From NCBI GenBank assembly GCA_030747075.1, contig JASLLL010000029.1, positions 1 through 32,657 on the forward strand: 32,657 nt of DNA. The letters are read 5' to 3'. The DNA is from Gemmatimonadota bacterium. Its GTDB lineage: Bacteria; ARS69. The notes beneath the pieces are model-generated. The model worked only from the letters and a program-made list of their open reading frames with translations, was not told the origin of the DNA and searched no databases. Made by a program: the position numbers and the translations under genes. This document shows positions 8,723-16,827 of the stretch, piece after piece; the first letter of the stretch is position 1; each line of letters opens with the position of its first letter.

Positions 8723-9733
8723 ATGGATCGGCCCATTCGCGGCCGCACACATCGCGCACGGATCGTGACCGCATTCGCGATGGCGATGGCAGTTCCCCAG
8801 TTCGTGCCGGCTGACGCCGTGGCCTGGGGTGAACGCACGCATGAGATCATCAACCGCCGCGCGGTGGACTTTCTGCCGGACGCACAGCGGGCCGCATGGA
8901 GCGGGCTGGCGGTTCCTCTGGGCGGGCACGCCAGCGATGCGGACCATCGGAAGTCGTTCGACAAGGACGAAGGTCAGCGCCACTTCATCGATATCGACGC
9001 GCACGACGACCCGCCCTTTGCGAAAGTCCCACGCACTTTCGAAGGGCTGAAAGACAAGGTGGGGGCGGAAGAGGCCCTCCGGTGGGGGATCGTCCCGTGG
9101 GCAATCGACGACGCTTACCGGATGTTCGTGATCTCCATGGAGCGCGGCGACTGGGGGTCGGCGGTGGCATGGGGAGCGGACCTTGGCCATTATGTCGCGG
9201 ACTCACACCAACCGCTTCACTGCACCATGAACTATGACGGGCAGAGTACCGGAAACCGTGGCGTCCATGTGCGCTTCGAAATCACGATGATGGACCGGTA
9301 CTACCAGGAGGGGGCGCTTCCCGCGGACGGGGAAGGGGACGAACCGATGCCGTACGGGGGGGCTCCGGCTGCGTACTGCCTGGACTGGATCCCGCTGGCC
9401 TACGACGGGCTTTCCTCCATCCTGGACGCGGATACCAGGGCGCAGAGCGCGGATTCCGATTTCGGCGACGAATACTACCGGATCATGTGGGAGGGAACGG
9501 CCCCGACTGCCCGCCTTCAGGTTCATCGAGCCGCGCGGGATCTGGCGGTGCTCTACGCAGCCGCCTGGGAGGAAGCGGGGAGTCCAGTACCTCCCGAAGT
9601 GATGCCTCCCGCGGTCGCTCTGCCTCGGGAACTGCTGAACGGCCCGGTGGGGGAAGAGGTTCCACTGAAGCGCGCAGCGTATGTCGTGGCGGGCATCGCG
9701 GTGGTGGGGGCGTTCCTGCTTGGGGGGCTCTAG
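8723..9733 (+). CDS. Secreted S1/P1-type nuclease (zinc-dependent)
   Basis: This looks like a trinuclear-zinc nuclease of the S1/P1 family, which shares its fold with zinc-dependent phospholipase C. The signal peptide ends in ADAVA, placing Trp35 at the mature N-terminus (WGERTHEI). In this family the mature N-terminal Trp is a zinc ligand. Further ligand motifs are ASDADH, HFIDIDAHDD, LGHYVADSHQPLH, and GNRGVHVRFE. The protein has 336 residues and a hydrophobic C-terminal helix (about 312-336), so it may be membrane-anchored. The ATG at 8723 lies 8 bases after the upstream stop; a TTG at 8711 overlapping that stop is also possible, and neither has a clear ribosome binding site. It is probably co-transcribed with the selenoprotein gene. 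It may release nucleotides from extracellular nucleic acid. Confidence 0.85.
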   Translation: MDRPIRGRTHRARIVTAFAMAMAVPQFVPADAVAWGERTHEIINRRAVDFLPDAQRAAWSGLAVPLGGHASDADHRKSFDKDEGQRHFIDIDAHDDPPFAKVPRTFEGLKDKVGAEEALRWGIVPWAIDDAYRMFVISMERGDWGSAVAWGADLGHYVADSHQPLHCTMNYDGQSTGNRGVHVRFEITMMDRYYQEGALPADGEGDEPMPYGGAPAAYCLDWIPLAYDGLSSILDADTRAQSADSDFGDEYYRIMWEGTAPTARLQVHRAARDLAVLYAAAWEEAGSPVPPEVMPPAVALPRELLNGPVGEEVPLKRAAYVVAGIAVVGAFLLGGL

Positions 9734-9813
9734 GTCGCGCAGAGCGGAATCCGGTCCAGCACGCGCCGCCGCCGACCGATACCAGAGTGACCCCGGACCT
9801 GTGGAGCACGCTC

Positions 9814-10179
9814 GTGAACCGCAAGAGAATACTCGTCGTGGATGATCAGGAGAGCATGAGGGATGTCCTCACCGATCTTCTGGACCTCATGGGATACGAC
9901 GCGCACGCAGTGCCCGGAGGCGACGAAGCGCTCGACAGCCTGGGCGACTGGAGTGTGGATCTTGTGATCTCCGACCTCAACATGCCCGGCATGGACGGTC
10001 TGGAGCTGATGCAGCGACTCCATCAGGAACACCCCGGTCTCCCCGTGGTGATTGTTACCGGATACGGCACCTTCACCACGGAGAGGCGTATTCTTGCCGA
10101 CGGCGCAGCGGGGTACATCCCCAAGCCCTGCACCCTTACGCGCGTCCGTGACACCGTCCGTGAGGCCCTCCAAGTCTAG
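9814..10179 (+). CDS. Single-domain response regulator (receiver only)
   Basis: This 121-residue CheY-like protein has all the receiver landmarks: acidic pair Asp10-Asp11 (VVDDQ), phosphoacceptor Asp54 (ISDLNMPGMDG), Thr82 (VTGYG) and Lys104 (PKP). There is no output domain. I chose the GTG at 9814 because TGGAG (9802-9806) is spaced 7 bases away and the protein then begins directly with the first beta strand; a GTG at 9787 is also in frame. No histidine kinase lies nearby, so the partner is unknown. It could relay phosphate or bind a target protein. Confidence 0.9.
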   Translation: MNRKRILVVDDQESMRDVLTDLLDLMGYDAHAVPGGDEALDSLGDWSVDLVISDLNMPGMDGLELMQRLHQEHPGLPVVIVTGYGTFTTERRILADGAAGYIPKPCTLTRVRDTVREALQV

Positions 10180-10205
10180 GCGACCCTCCGCCGGGGCACA
10201 CTCCG

Positions 10206-10214
10206 TGGTATGCT
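10206..10214 (+). promoter_or_regulatory. Extended -10 promoter of the methyltransferase-bsh cluster
   Basis: TGG directly precedes TATGCT (10209-10214), an extended -10 element; no good -35 box is seen. It lies 46 bases before the methyltransferase ATG. The 13 bases from 10205 to 10217 recur exactly upstream of smpB (25037-25049). Confidence 0.45.
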
Positions 10215-10260
10215 CCGTCGTCCCGCGCACGGATTGGCCCTGCCGGGAAGGGGAGCGAAC

Positions 10261-11022
10261 ATGTCCGCCTGGACTACCGAGGCCTTCGACAAGTGGTATT
10301 TGCGCGTTTATCCGCACCGGAACGAGGCCGAAGCCTCCGCGCTGGTGGCCACACTGAATGCCGAAGCGCCCCTGGCCGGGAAGCGCATTCTCGACGCAGG
10401 GTGCGGCGCGGGAAGGCACCTTGGTGCGTTTTCGGCCTGTGGTGCGGTCCCCGTCGGGCTGGATCTTTCCCCCGCGCTTCTGGAAGAGGCCGAGCACACT
10501 CGAGCCGCCTGCGCCGGGGACTGGAAGCTCGTGCAGGGGGACCTGCGCAGCCTTCCGTTTCCGGCATCGTCCTTCGACGGTGTGGTGAGCCTCTTCACGA
10601 CTTTCGGGTATCTCTCCGAAGGAGAGGATCGACTTGCGCTAAGCGAGGCGGCTCGCGTGCTTCGTCCAGGCGGGTTCCACCTGCTGGACTTCCTGAATGC
10701 GGACCGCGTGCGCGCAGCGCTGGTCGCGGATGGAGAACGAGCGGAGTCGGGGATCCGAATCCGGGAAAGGCGGCGACTGATCGAAGACGCGCGTCGTGTC
10801 GCGAAGCGCGTCACCATTCACGATGCCGAAGATCCGCATGGCGCACCTCTTGCCGACTATGAGGAGCGCGTAACGCTCTATGCACCCGAAGAACTGTGCG
10901 AGATGCTTCGGGAAGCCGGTTTTCGCATCGCGAAGCAATGGGGCGAGTACGATGGCGCCCCGTTTGATGCGGCGGCGAGTTCGCGCTGCATTGTGCTGGC
11001 GTTCAGGGAGGATGCGCTGTGA
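10261..11022 (+). CDS. SAM-dependent class I methyltransferase linked to bacillithiol genes
   Basis: The 253-residue protein has a Rossmann methyltransferase fold: motif I ILDAGCGAGRHL (about 44-55), an acidic LDLSP (about 67-71), the QGDLRSLPF segment (about 91-99), FDGVVSLFTTFGYL (about 104-117), and RVLRPGGFHLLDF (about 130-142). The ATG at 10261 follows AGGGGAG at good spacing; the open frame extends further upstream without support. Its stop overlaps the bshC start by four bases (GTGA), so translation is coupled to bacillithiol synthesis. Green sulfur bacteria make N-methyl-bacillithiol using a SAM-dependent methyltransferase, so an equivalent role is an attractive inference here. The sequence alone shows only a small-molecule type methyltransferase. 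Confidence 0.85.
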   Translation: MSAWTTEAFDKWYLRVYPHRNEAEASALVATLNAEAPLAGKRILDAGCGAGRHLGAFSACGAVPVGLDLSPALLEEAEHTRAACAGDWKLVQGDLRSLPFPASSFDGVVSLFTTFGYLSEGEDRLALSEAARVLRPGGFHLLDFLNADRVRAALVADGERAESGIRIRERRRLIEDARRVAKRVTIHDAEDPHGAPLADYEERVTLYAPEELCEMLREAGFRIAKQWGEYDGAPFDAAASSRCIVLAFREDAL

Positions 11023-12662
11023 GCGTCGTACCCGATCGGGCTTGCGGCACACGGGCGGTTCCGCTGGGCGATGCGTCCTTCGCCACGGACTGGGCGCGGG
11101 CGAATCCCGCGGCGCTGCGGTTTCTCCCGCGCCATGCGTCCTCGGAACACGCGTGGGAAGTGCGCGTGGAGGAAGCCGCACGCATCTCCCCCTCACGAGA
11201 GGTATGGGAGGCGGCGGGCGCAGTGGGGGAGCGGCTCGGCGCGGGGCAGGCCTCGCGGCGCGGGGTGGACCTTCTGGCTCGCGGGGATGCGCTCTGCGTC
11301 GTCGCGGGGCAGCAGCCGGGCGTGTTCGGGGGGCCGCTCTACACGCTCTACAAGGCCATGACGGCGGTGGCGCTCGCCCGCGACCTGACCGGGAAGCTCA
11401 ACCGGGCGGTCGTCCCGGTGTTCTGGAATGCGTCGGACGACAGCGACTTCGGCGAAGTGGCCACCACCCGCCTGCCCGACCGCGCGCTGCGTTCCATGCG
11501 ATGCACGCTGCGGGGCGCGGACCTTCCCGCCGGCGCGATGGTGGGGTCGATGGACACGGCGGCCACGCTTCTTGCGCTCGGGGAGGTGAACGGCTTCCAG
11601 GATTTCGGTCCGGGCGGAGAGTTTTTCTCCCGAACGGTGCGTGATGCGTTGAGCGTGGCCGCCGATCATGGCCAGATGGCCGCCGCGCTTCTCCATCGAC
11701 TCCTGGAGGGTTCCGGGTTGGTCGTGGTGGACGGACGCTCCGCGGAACTTCGGCATGCGGCACGCGATCTCTTTGAGCGATATGCGGAGCACATGGCCGA
11801 AGTCGGGGACGCGGTGGCCGTGCGCGGGCGGGATCTGGAAGCGGCGGGATACACCGCGCCCGTCGATGACCGAGCGGGACGCTCGGCGCTCTTTCTGCTG
11901 GCGGACGGACGGCGGCTTCGCTTCGAGGGAACGCCGGGCGAACTGGCCGGGGTGATTGCGCGGGACCCCGCTGCCGTCTCCCCCAATGTGGTTCTGCGGC
12001 CGATGGTGCAGGACACGGTGTTGCCGAATGTCGCGACGGTGGCCGGCCCCGGGGAGATCGCGTACCACGCGCAGATCGCCCCGGCGTACGACCTTCTCGG
12101 CGTGACGATGGCCATTCCGTTTCCGCGGCTCTCGGCGACGCTGGTACCGAGGGGCGTTTTCGAACTTGCGGAGCGTCGCGGTGCGTCCGCGTGGGATTTC
12201 GTTCAGGACTTCGACGGCGCTCTGCGTCGGACTGTGGATCGCGCTCTGCCCGGGGGGCTGGCCGACGGACTCCGGCGGCTGGAGAAGTCGCTGGAGTCCA
12301 CGACGCGGGAAGTGGGCCACGAGGCGAGCGCGTTCGACGCCCGCCTCTCCGGCGCGGTCGACGAGGCGGATCGGCGGATGAGGGAGGCGGCGAGTCGCCT
12401 TCGCGAGAAGGTGGCCGTGGCGGCGCGGCGCGTCGAGATCGGGCGCGACCCGGGGATTCGCGCGTACCGGGAGTTCCTTCGTCCGCGTGGGCTCGGGCAG
12501 GAGCGGGTGCTGGGGTGTGCGACGCTGCCTCTTCTGGCGGGACGCACTTTCGCGCACTGTCTCGCGGCACCGCTCGACGCCCACCTTCGTGCGGTTCGTG
12601 CTGCGGAACCCGCGCACTGGCTGGTGGACATGGAGGAGTGGACCCCGGAGGCCGGGGCGTGA
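11019..12662 (+). CDS. bshC: BshC, putative cysteine-adding enzyme of bacillithiol synthesis
   Basis: BshC is thought to join cysteine to glucosaminyl-malate, the last step to bacillithiol. The 547-residue length is typical. The family hallmark VVAGQQPGVFGGPLYTLYK followed by VPVFWNASDDSDF is at about residues 90-140. A second conserved stretch NVVLRPMVQDTVLPN (about 325-340) leads to GPGEIAYHAQ. A helical coiled-coil region spans about 415-485, as in the known BshC fold. The GTG at 11019 overlaps the methyltransferase stop, and its own stop overlaps the bshB start in the same way. Catalysis by BshC is inferred in the literature mainly from genetics, so the biochemical role is less certain than the family assignment. 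Confidence 0.93.
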   Translation: MSVVPDRACGTRAVPLGDASFATDWARANPAALRFLPRHASSEHAWEVRVEEAARISPSREVWEAAGAVGERLGAGQASRRGVDLLARGDALCVVAGQQPGVFGGPLYTLYKAMTAVALARDLTGKLNRAVVPVFWNASDDSDFGEVATTRLPDRALRSMRCTLRGADLPAGAMVGSMDTAATLLALGEVNGFQDFGPGGEFFSRTVRDALSVAADHGQMAAALLHRLLEGSGLVVVDGRSAELRHAARDLFERYAEHMAEVGDAVAVRGRDLEAAGYTAPVDDRAGRSALFLLADGRRLRFEGTPGELAGVIARDPAAVSPNVVLRPMVQDTVLPNVATVAGPGEIAYHAQIAPAYDLLGVTMAIPFPRLSATLVPRGVFELAERRGASAWDFVQDFDGALRRTVDRALPGGLADGLRRLEKSLESTTREVGHEASAFDARLSGAVDEADRRMREAASRLREKVAVAARRVEIGRDPGIRAYREFLRPRGLGQERVLGCATLPLLAGRTFAHCLAAPLDAHLRAVRAAEPAHWLVDMEEWTPEAGA

Positions 12663-13372
12663 CGGTGCTGGCAATCGGGGCGCATCCCGACGATGTCGAT
12701 CTTTATGCGGGGGGGATGATCGCGGGGCTTGTGCGTCGGGGCGTGCGCGTCGTGATCCTGGATCTGACGCGCGGGGAAATGGGAAGCCGCGGGGACGCGG
12801 ACACGCGCGAAGAGGAAGCGACTGCGGCCGCGCGGGCGCTGGGCGTCTCCGTGCGGGAGTGCGCGGGACTCCCGGACGGCGGAGTGTGTGCCGCGAACGC
12901 GGACCATGTGCGTACGGTCGTGGAGGCGATCCGTCGGCACCGGCCCCGGCTTCTTCTGGCTCCCTTCGAAAACGACCCGCATCCGGACCATCGGGAGACG
13001 GCGGCCCTCGTGCGCCAAGCGTGCTTTCTGTCCGGAGCGACGCAAGCGAACGCGGCCGGGGACCCGTTTCATCCCGGGCGTGTCCTTTTCTACGAACAGA
13101 AGGTCTCCTTCGAACCGGACCTTGTCGTGGACATCACGGAGGATGTGAACGCGAAGCGTGCGGCCGTCCACGCGTTTGCCTCTCAGTTCACGCGGGAAGG
13201 CGGCGGCGCGAAGACACAGATCTCGGACGCTGCGTTTCACGAAATGCTCGCCGCGAGGGAACTCGTTCACGGCGCGCGGATCGGCGTGCATCGGGGTGAG
13301 GGTTATCGGCTGGACGGGCCGGTGGCCGTGGCCGATGCTGTCCAGCTTCTGTCGGAGGAGGGTGCGCCGTGA
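12659..13372 (+). CDS. bshB: BshB-type N-acetylglucosaminyl-malate deacetylase
   Basis: This removes the acetyl group from GlcNAc-malate, the second step of bacillithiol synthesis, using a zinc ion. It is a 237-residue LmbE/PIG-L protein with the metal motif AHPDD (His9, Asp11, Asp12) at the N-terminus and the second motif PHPDH (His108, Asp110, His111). TRGEMGSRGD and VDITEDV are also typical of the BshB1 branch. The open frame extends far upstream inside bshC, but the GTG at 12659 overlaps the bshC stop by four bases and starts exactly at the conserved VLAIGAHPDD. It lies between bshC and bshA, which settles which deacetylase it is. Confidence 0.93.
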   Translation: MTVLAIGAHPDDVDLYAGGMIAGLVRRGVRVVILDLTRGEMGSRGDADTREEEATAAARALGVSVRECAGLPDGGVCAANADHVRTVVEAIRRHRPRLLLAPFENDPHPDHRETAALVRQACFLSGATQANAAGDPFHPGRVLFYEQKVSFEPDLVVDITEDVNAKRAAVHAFASQFTREGGGAKTQISDAAFHEMLAARELVHGARIGVHRGEGYRLDGPVAVADAVQLLSEEGAP

Positions 13373-14484
13373 GGATCGCGATGGTCTGTCACGCGAGTCA
13401 CGGCGGAAGCGGAATCCTCGCCACCGAACTCGGTACGCACCTTGCGGCGCGCGGGTGCGAAGTTCACTTCATCACAAATGATGTGCCGGTCCGGCTGGAT
13501 CATTTCGAACAGAACCTCTACTTCCATCGCGTCGAAGTGGACACCTACCCCGTCTTTGCGTACACGCCATACTCGCTGAGTCTGGCCTCGAAGATCATGG
13601 AGGTGATCGGAAATCACGGACTGGACATCATCCACGCGCACTACGCGGTGCCGCACGCGACCTCCGCGTTTCTCGCGCGGGAGATGTCCGCGCGTCCGGT
13701 ACGAACCGTGACGACACTGCACGGGACGGACATTACGCTGGTTGGCGTTCGACCCTCCTACTACGACATCACGAAGTTTTCCATGGAGCGGAGCGATCGC
13801 GTAACGGCCGTGTCGGAATGGCTGCGGCGCAAGACGCTGGAGAGCTTTCCCATGGAGCGCGAGATCGATGTCATCCACAACCTGGTGGATACGGAACGCT
13901 TCCGGCCCTGGGCCGGAGATCCGAAGGACAGGACCTTCTCCCGCGAAGGCGACTTCGTGGTCATGCACGCCTCCAACTTCCGGCGCGTGAAGAATATCCC
14001 GACGGTCCTGCGTGTGTTCGAACAACTTCAGCGTCGCGTTTCCTCCAGGCTCGTGATGGTGGGCGACGGGCCCGAGCGCCCGGCGGCGGAGGAACTGGTT
14101 CGGGAGATGGGGATCTGTGATCGCGTTCACTTTCTCGGCGCGCAGGAGAATGTGGAGGAGCTGTTCCCGCTCGCGGATGCGTTCGTTCTGCCGAGCGCGC
14201 ACGAGAGCTTTGGTCTGGTGGCGCTGGAAGCGATGAGCGCGGGGGTCGCCGTCGTCGCGACCGCGACGGGAGGAACCGGCGAAGTGATCGAGCACGGGCG
14301 CAACAGCTTCCTCCACGACCCGGCGGACCAGGACGGGATGGTGGCCTCCCTCACGAAACTGGCCCGGGAGCCGGAGTGGCGCAGGGAAGTGGCGCGTGCC
14401 GGAAGAGAGACTGCCGAGAAGAAGTTCGGCGTGGAAAGAATCGTATCAAGATACCTGGAAGTCTACGAAGGAGCGTTGTCTTGA
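13369..14484 (+). CDS. bshA: BshA, N-acetyl-alpha-D-glucosaminyl L-malate synthase
   Basis: This is a GT4 glycosyltransferase that transfers GlcNAc from UDP-GlcNAc to L-malate, the first step of bacillithiol synthesis. It has 371 residues, close to the usual 370-380. Signature stretches are GGSGILATELG near the start, EVHFITND, YFHRVEVDTYPVF, DIIHAHYAVPHA (about 85-96) and the C-terminal nucleotide-sugar site PSAHESFGLVALEAM (about 278-292). The GTG at 13369 overlaps the bshB stop by four bases. All three biosynthetic genes are therefore present and translationally coupled, in the order C, B, A. Confidence 0.95.
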   Translation: MRIAMVCHASHGGSGILATELGTHLAARGCEVHFITNDVPVRLDHFEQNLYFHRVEVDTYPVFAYTPYSLSLASKIMEVIGNHGLDIIHAHYAVPHATSAFLAREMSARPVRTVTTLHGTDITLVGVRPSYYDITKFSMERSDRVTAVSEWLRRKTLESFPMEREIDVIHNLVDTERFRPWAGDPKDRTFSREGDFVVMHASNFRRVKNIPTVLRVFEQLQRRVSSRLVMVGDGPERPAAEELVREMGICDRVHFLGAQENVEELFPLADAFVLPSAHESFGLVALEAMSAGVAVVATATGGTGEVIEHGRNSFLHDPADQDGMVASLTKLAREPEWRREVARAGRETAEKKFGVERIVSRYLEVYEGALS

Positions 14485-15338
14485 GTTTTCGCGAAGAGGC
14501 CTTTCACCTGACGAATGAAATCGATCTCTCCATCCGCTGCGACCTCAGCCTTCCCAAAGGCGAAGGCCCGTTCCCCGTGGTCGTTCTCCTGCACGGTTTC
14601 AAGGGATTCAAAGACTGGGGGATGTTCCCGCATACGGCGCAGGCTCTGGCTGCACGAGGGATCGCGGTCCTGCGGATGAACACTTCCATGAACGGTGTGG
14701 AGGAGGAACTGGAGGAGTTTACGCGGCTCGATCTCTTTGCGAAGAACACGCCGTCGCGGGAAGTCGCCGATGTCCGTCTTGTGCTGGACGCGCTGGAGTC
14801 GGGCTCGGCTGCCGAGGCTGCCGGTTGCCCGGGGATGGTGGACGCATCCCGGATTGGGATTGTGGGGCACAGCAAGGGCGGGGGCGTTGCCCTTCTCGTC
14901 GCGGGCGGGGATCCGCGCGTGCAGTGCGTCGTGACCTGGGCGGCGATCGCTTCCTTCTATCGCTGGAGTGATCGCGCGGTGGAGAAGTGGCGAGAGGACG
15001 GGCGGATCGACATCCCGAACGCCCGCACCGGTCAGATGATGTGGCTCGACGCTTCCGTGCTGGAAGACGGCGAGCGCAACCGCGAGGCGTATGACATTGA
15101 GGCGGCCTGCCGGCGGACCACTGCGCCGGGTCTGGTGATCCATGGAGAGGTGGACGAGTCGGTAGAGGTCCGGGACTCAGCGCGCATCTTCGACTGGCTG
15201 GGTTCGGCGGCGAAGGAGCGGCTGGTCATTCCGCACACGGGGCACACCTTCGGGGCAGTCCACCCGTGGGCGGGAGCGACCCCCGCGTGGGAGCAGGCGG
15301 TCGCGAAGTCCGGGGACTGGTTCCTTGCGAATCTGTGA
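14481..15338 (+). CDS. Alpha/beta hydrolase coupled to bshA
   Basis: The protein has 285 residues and an intact catalytic set: oxyanion segment HGFKGFKDW, nucleophile Ser131 in GHSKGG, acid Asp225 in HGEVDES and His255 in HTGHTFG. It resembles dienelactone-hydrolase or S9-like esterases and has no signal peptide, so it is cytoplasmic. The open frame reaches upstream into bshA. I chose the TTG at 14481, which overlaps the bshA stop (TTGA) and has GAAGGAG (14467-14473) seven bases before it. The coupling suggests a role in thiol metabolism, such as hydrolysis of a bacillithiol thioester or conjugate, but no sequence feature proves this. Confidence 0.88.
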   Translation: MSFREEAFHLTNEIDLSIRCDLSLPKGEGPFPVVVLLHGFKGFKDWGMFPHTAQALAARGIAVLRMNTSMNGVEEELEEFTRLDLFAKNTPSREVADVRLVLDALESGSAAEAAGCPGMVDASRIGIVGHSKGGGVALLVAGGDPRVQCVVTWAAIASFYRWSDRAVEKWREDGRIDIPNARTGQMMWLDASVLEDGERNREAYDIEAACRRTTAPGLVIHGEVDESVEVRDSARIFDWLGSAAKERLVIPHTGHTFGAVHPWAGATPAWEQAVAKSGDWFLANL

Positions 15339-15359
15339 GGGAGTCGGCGGTCGCGCCTG

Positions 15360-16697
15360 TCAAACGCGCATTCGTGCGAAGTAGTCACGCGTGGCTGCCA
15401 TGACCCGTGGCGCCATGACCAACGCTGCGATCATCGTCGGGATGGCCATCAGCGCGAACGCCGTATCCAGCATGTTGATGACGAGATCCTGCGTCCAGAG
15501 GGCACCCAGCGGGAGTGCGGCCAGATACACGAAGACGAAGCGCTCACCCCACCGGTCGCCCACCAGGTACTTCGCGCACTTCTGCGAATAGTACGAGTAC
15601 GAGGTGATCGTCGTCATGGCGAAGAGCACGACGATGAGCGTCAGAATCGACGGCCCCATCGGCCCCAGCCCGTCTTCGAAGGCGCGTGCGGTCATGATCA
15701 CTCCGTCGCCTTCGGCGGTGCCCGCTCCGGTCGACAGAATGACGAGCGCCGTCAGCGTGCAGACGAGGTTCGTGTCGAGAAACGGGCCCAGCATGGCGAT
15801 GAGTCCCTCGCGAACCGGCTCTTTGGTACGCGCTGCGCCGTGGGCCATGGGGGCGGTTCCCATGCCCGCTTCGTTGGAGAACGCGGCGCGCCGGATTCCG
15901 GTGATCAGCACCTGACGGAATGTGAACCCCGCGGCCCCTCCCGTGGCGGCGTGTCCGGTGAACGCGGAGCCGAAGATACTCGCGAAGACGCCGGGGACTT
16001 CCGGGAGATGCCGCGCGATGATCACGACCGACGCCGCCAGATACAGCAGGAACATCCCCGGTACGATGCGTTCGGCCACTTTGCCGACCCGGGTGATTCC
16101 GCCGAGGATCACCGTGCCCACGAAGAGGAGTGCCGCGATCCCCGTGGCGAGGCGCGGGACATCGAGGTGGGATTCGAGGAGCCCCGAGAGCTGATTCACC
16201 TGGAAGAGCGGCAGGCAACCGATCATGCCGCAGGCGGCGAACATCATGGCGAGCGGCTTCCATCTCGGGCCGAGGCCGCACTCGATGAAGTACATCGGGC
16301 CGCCCTGCGCGATGCCCCGCGAGTCCGTCTTTCGATAGAGGCAGCTCAGCGTGCAGGTGAAGAACTTCGTCGCCATGCCGAGGAACCCCGCCACCCACAT
16401 CCAGAAGATGGCCCCCGGGCCGCCCATCGAGACGGCGATCGCGACCCCGGCGATATTGCCCATGCCGATGGTTGCGGACAGTGCGGAGGAGAGGGCCTGG
16501 AAGTGCGTGATTTCGCCGGGATCGTCGGGATCGTCATAGCGGCCGCGGAGAATGCCCAGCGCGTGGGGCAGGCGGCGGAATGGAATGAGGCCGCTGATCA
16601 GCGTGAAGGCGGCACCGCCACCAACGAGGAGGGCGACGAGCGGCAGTCCCCAGACGAGATCGACCGCGGCAGCCCAGAATGTGTCGAGCACCTGCAC
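15360..16697 (-). CDS. Sodium:alanine/glycine symporter (AGCS family)
   Basis: This is a 445-residue inner-membrane amino-acid carrier with about ten hydrophobic segments. The family signature is clear: IGMGNIAGVAIAVSMGGPG followed by FWMWVAGFLGMATKF (about 77-112), RGIAQGGPMYFIE, and FSNEAGMGTAPMAHG (about 275-289). AGCS members import alanine or glycine with sodium; the exact substrate cannot be told here. The GTG start follows GGGAGGA at short spacing. It converges on the hydrolase gene with 21 bases between stops and no clear hairpin. Confidence 0.95.
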   Translation of the reverse strand: MQVLDTFWAAAVDLVWGLPLVALLVGGGAAFTLISGLIPFRRLPHALGILRGRYDDPDDPGEITHFQALSSALSATIGMGNIAGVAIAVSMGGPGAIFWMWVAGFLGMATKFFTCTLSCLYRKTDSRGIAQGGPMYFIECGLGPRWKPLAMMFAACGMIGCLPLFQVNQLSGLLESHLDVPRLATGIAALLFVGTVILGGITRVGKVAERIVPGMFLLYLAASVVIIARHLPEVPGVFASIFGSAFTGHAATGGAAGFTFRQVLITGIRRAAFSNEAGMGTAPMAHGAARTKEPVREGLIAMLGPFLDTNLVCTLTALVILSTGAGTAEGDGVIMTARAFEDGLGPMGPSILTLIVVLFAMTTITSYSYYSQKCAKYLVGDRWGERFVFVYLAALPLGALWTQDLVINMLDTAFALMAIPTMIAALVMAPRVMAATRDYFARMRV

Positions 16698-16723
16698 GGA
16701 TCCTCCCGGGTCAAGTTCGGGCG

Positions 16724-16752
16724 ACCGTAGCCGTGTGGGGGGATGCGGTCAA
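16724..16752 (-). promoter_or_regulatory. Promoter of the AGCS symporter
   Basis: On the minus strand TTGACC (16752-16747) and TACGGT (16729-16724) are 17 bases apart. The leader to the GTG at 16697 would be about 20 bases. Confidence 0.6.
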
Positions 16753-16768
16753 GGTGAGCGCAGGCATC

Positions 16769-16797
16769 TTGACCGGCCCCGTGCCGGGCCATACGAT
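16769..16797 (+). promoter_or_regulatory. Promoter of the 16828 gene and pdxH
   Basis: TTGACC (16769-16774) and TACGAT (16792-16797) are 17 bases apart. Transcription would start near 16804, which rules out the GTG at 16801 as a start codon and favours the TTG at 16828. Its -35 box lies 16 bases from that of the divergent symporter promoter. Confidence 0.6.
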
Positions 16798-16827
16798 GGG
16801 GTGTCCATCTCCCGACTGGAGAGGCTC

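Noticed and set aside
16801-16827. GTG at 16801 as start of the secreted protein
   Set aside because: It lies upstream of the predicted transcription start and lacks a ribosome binding site; the TTG at 16828 has GGAG at six bases.
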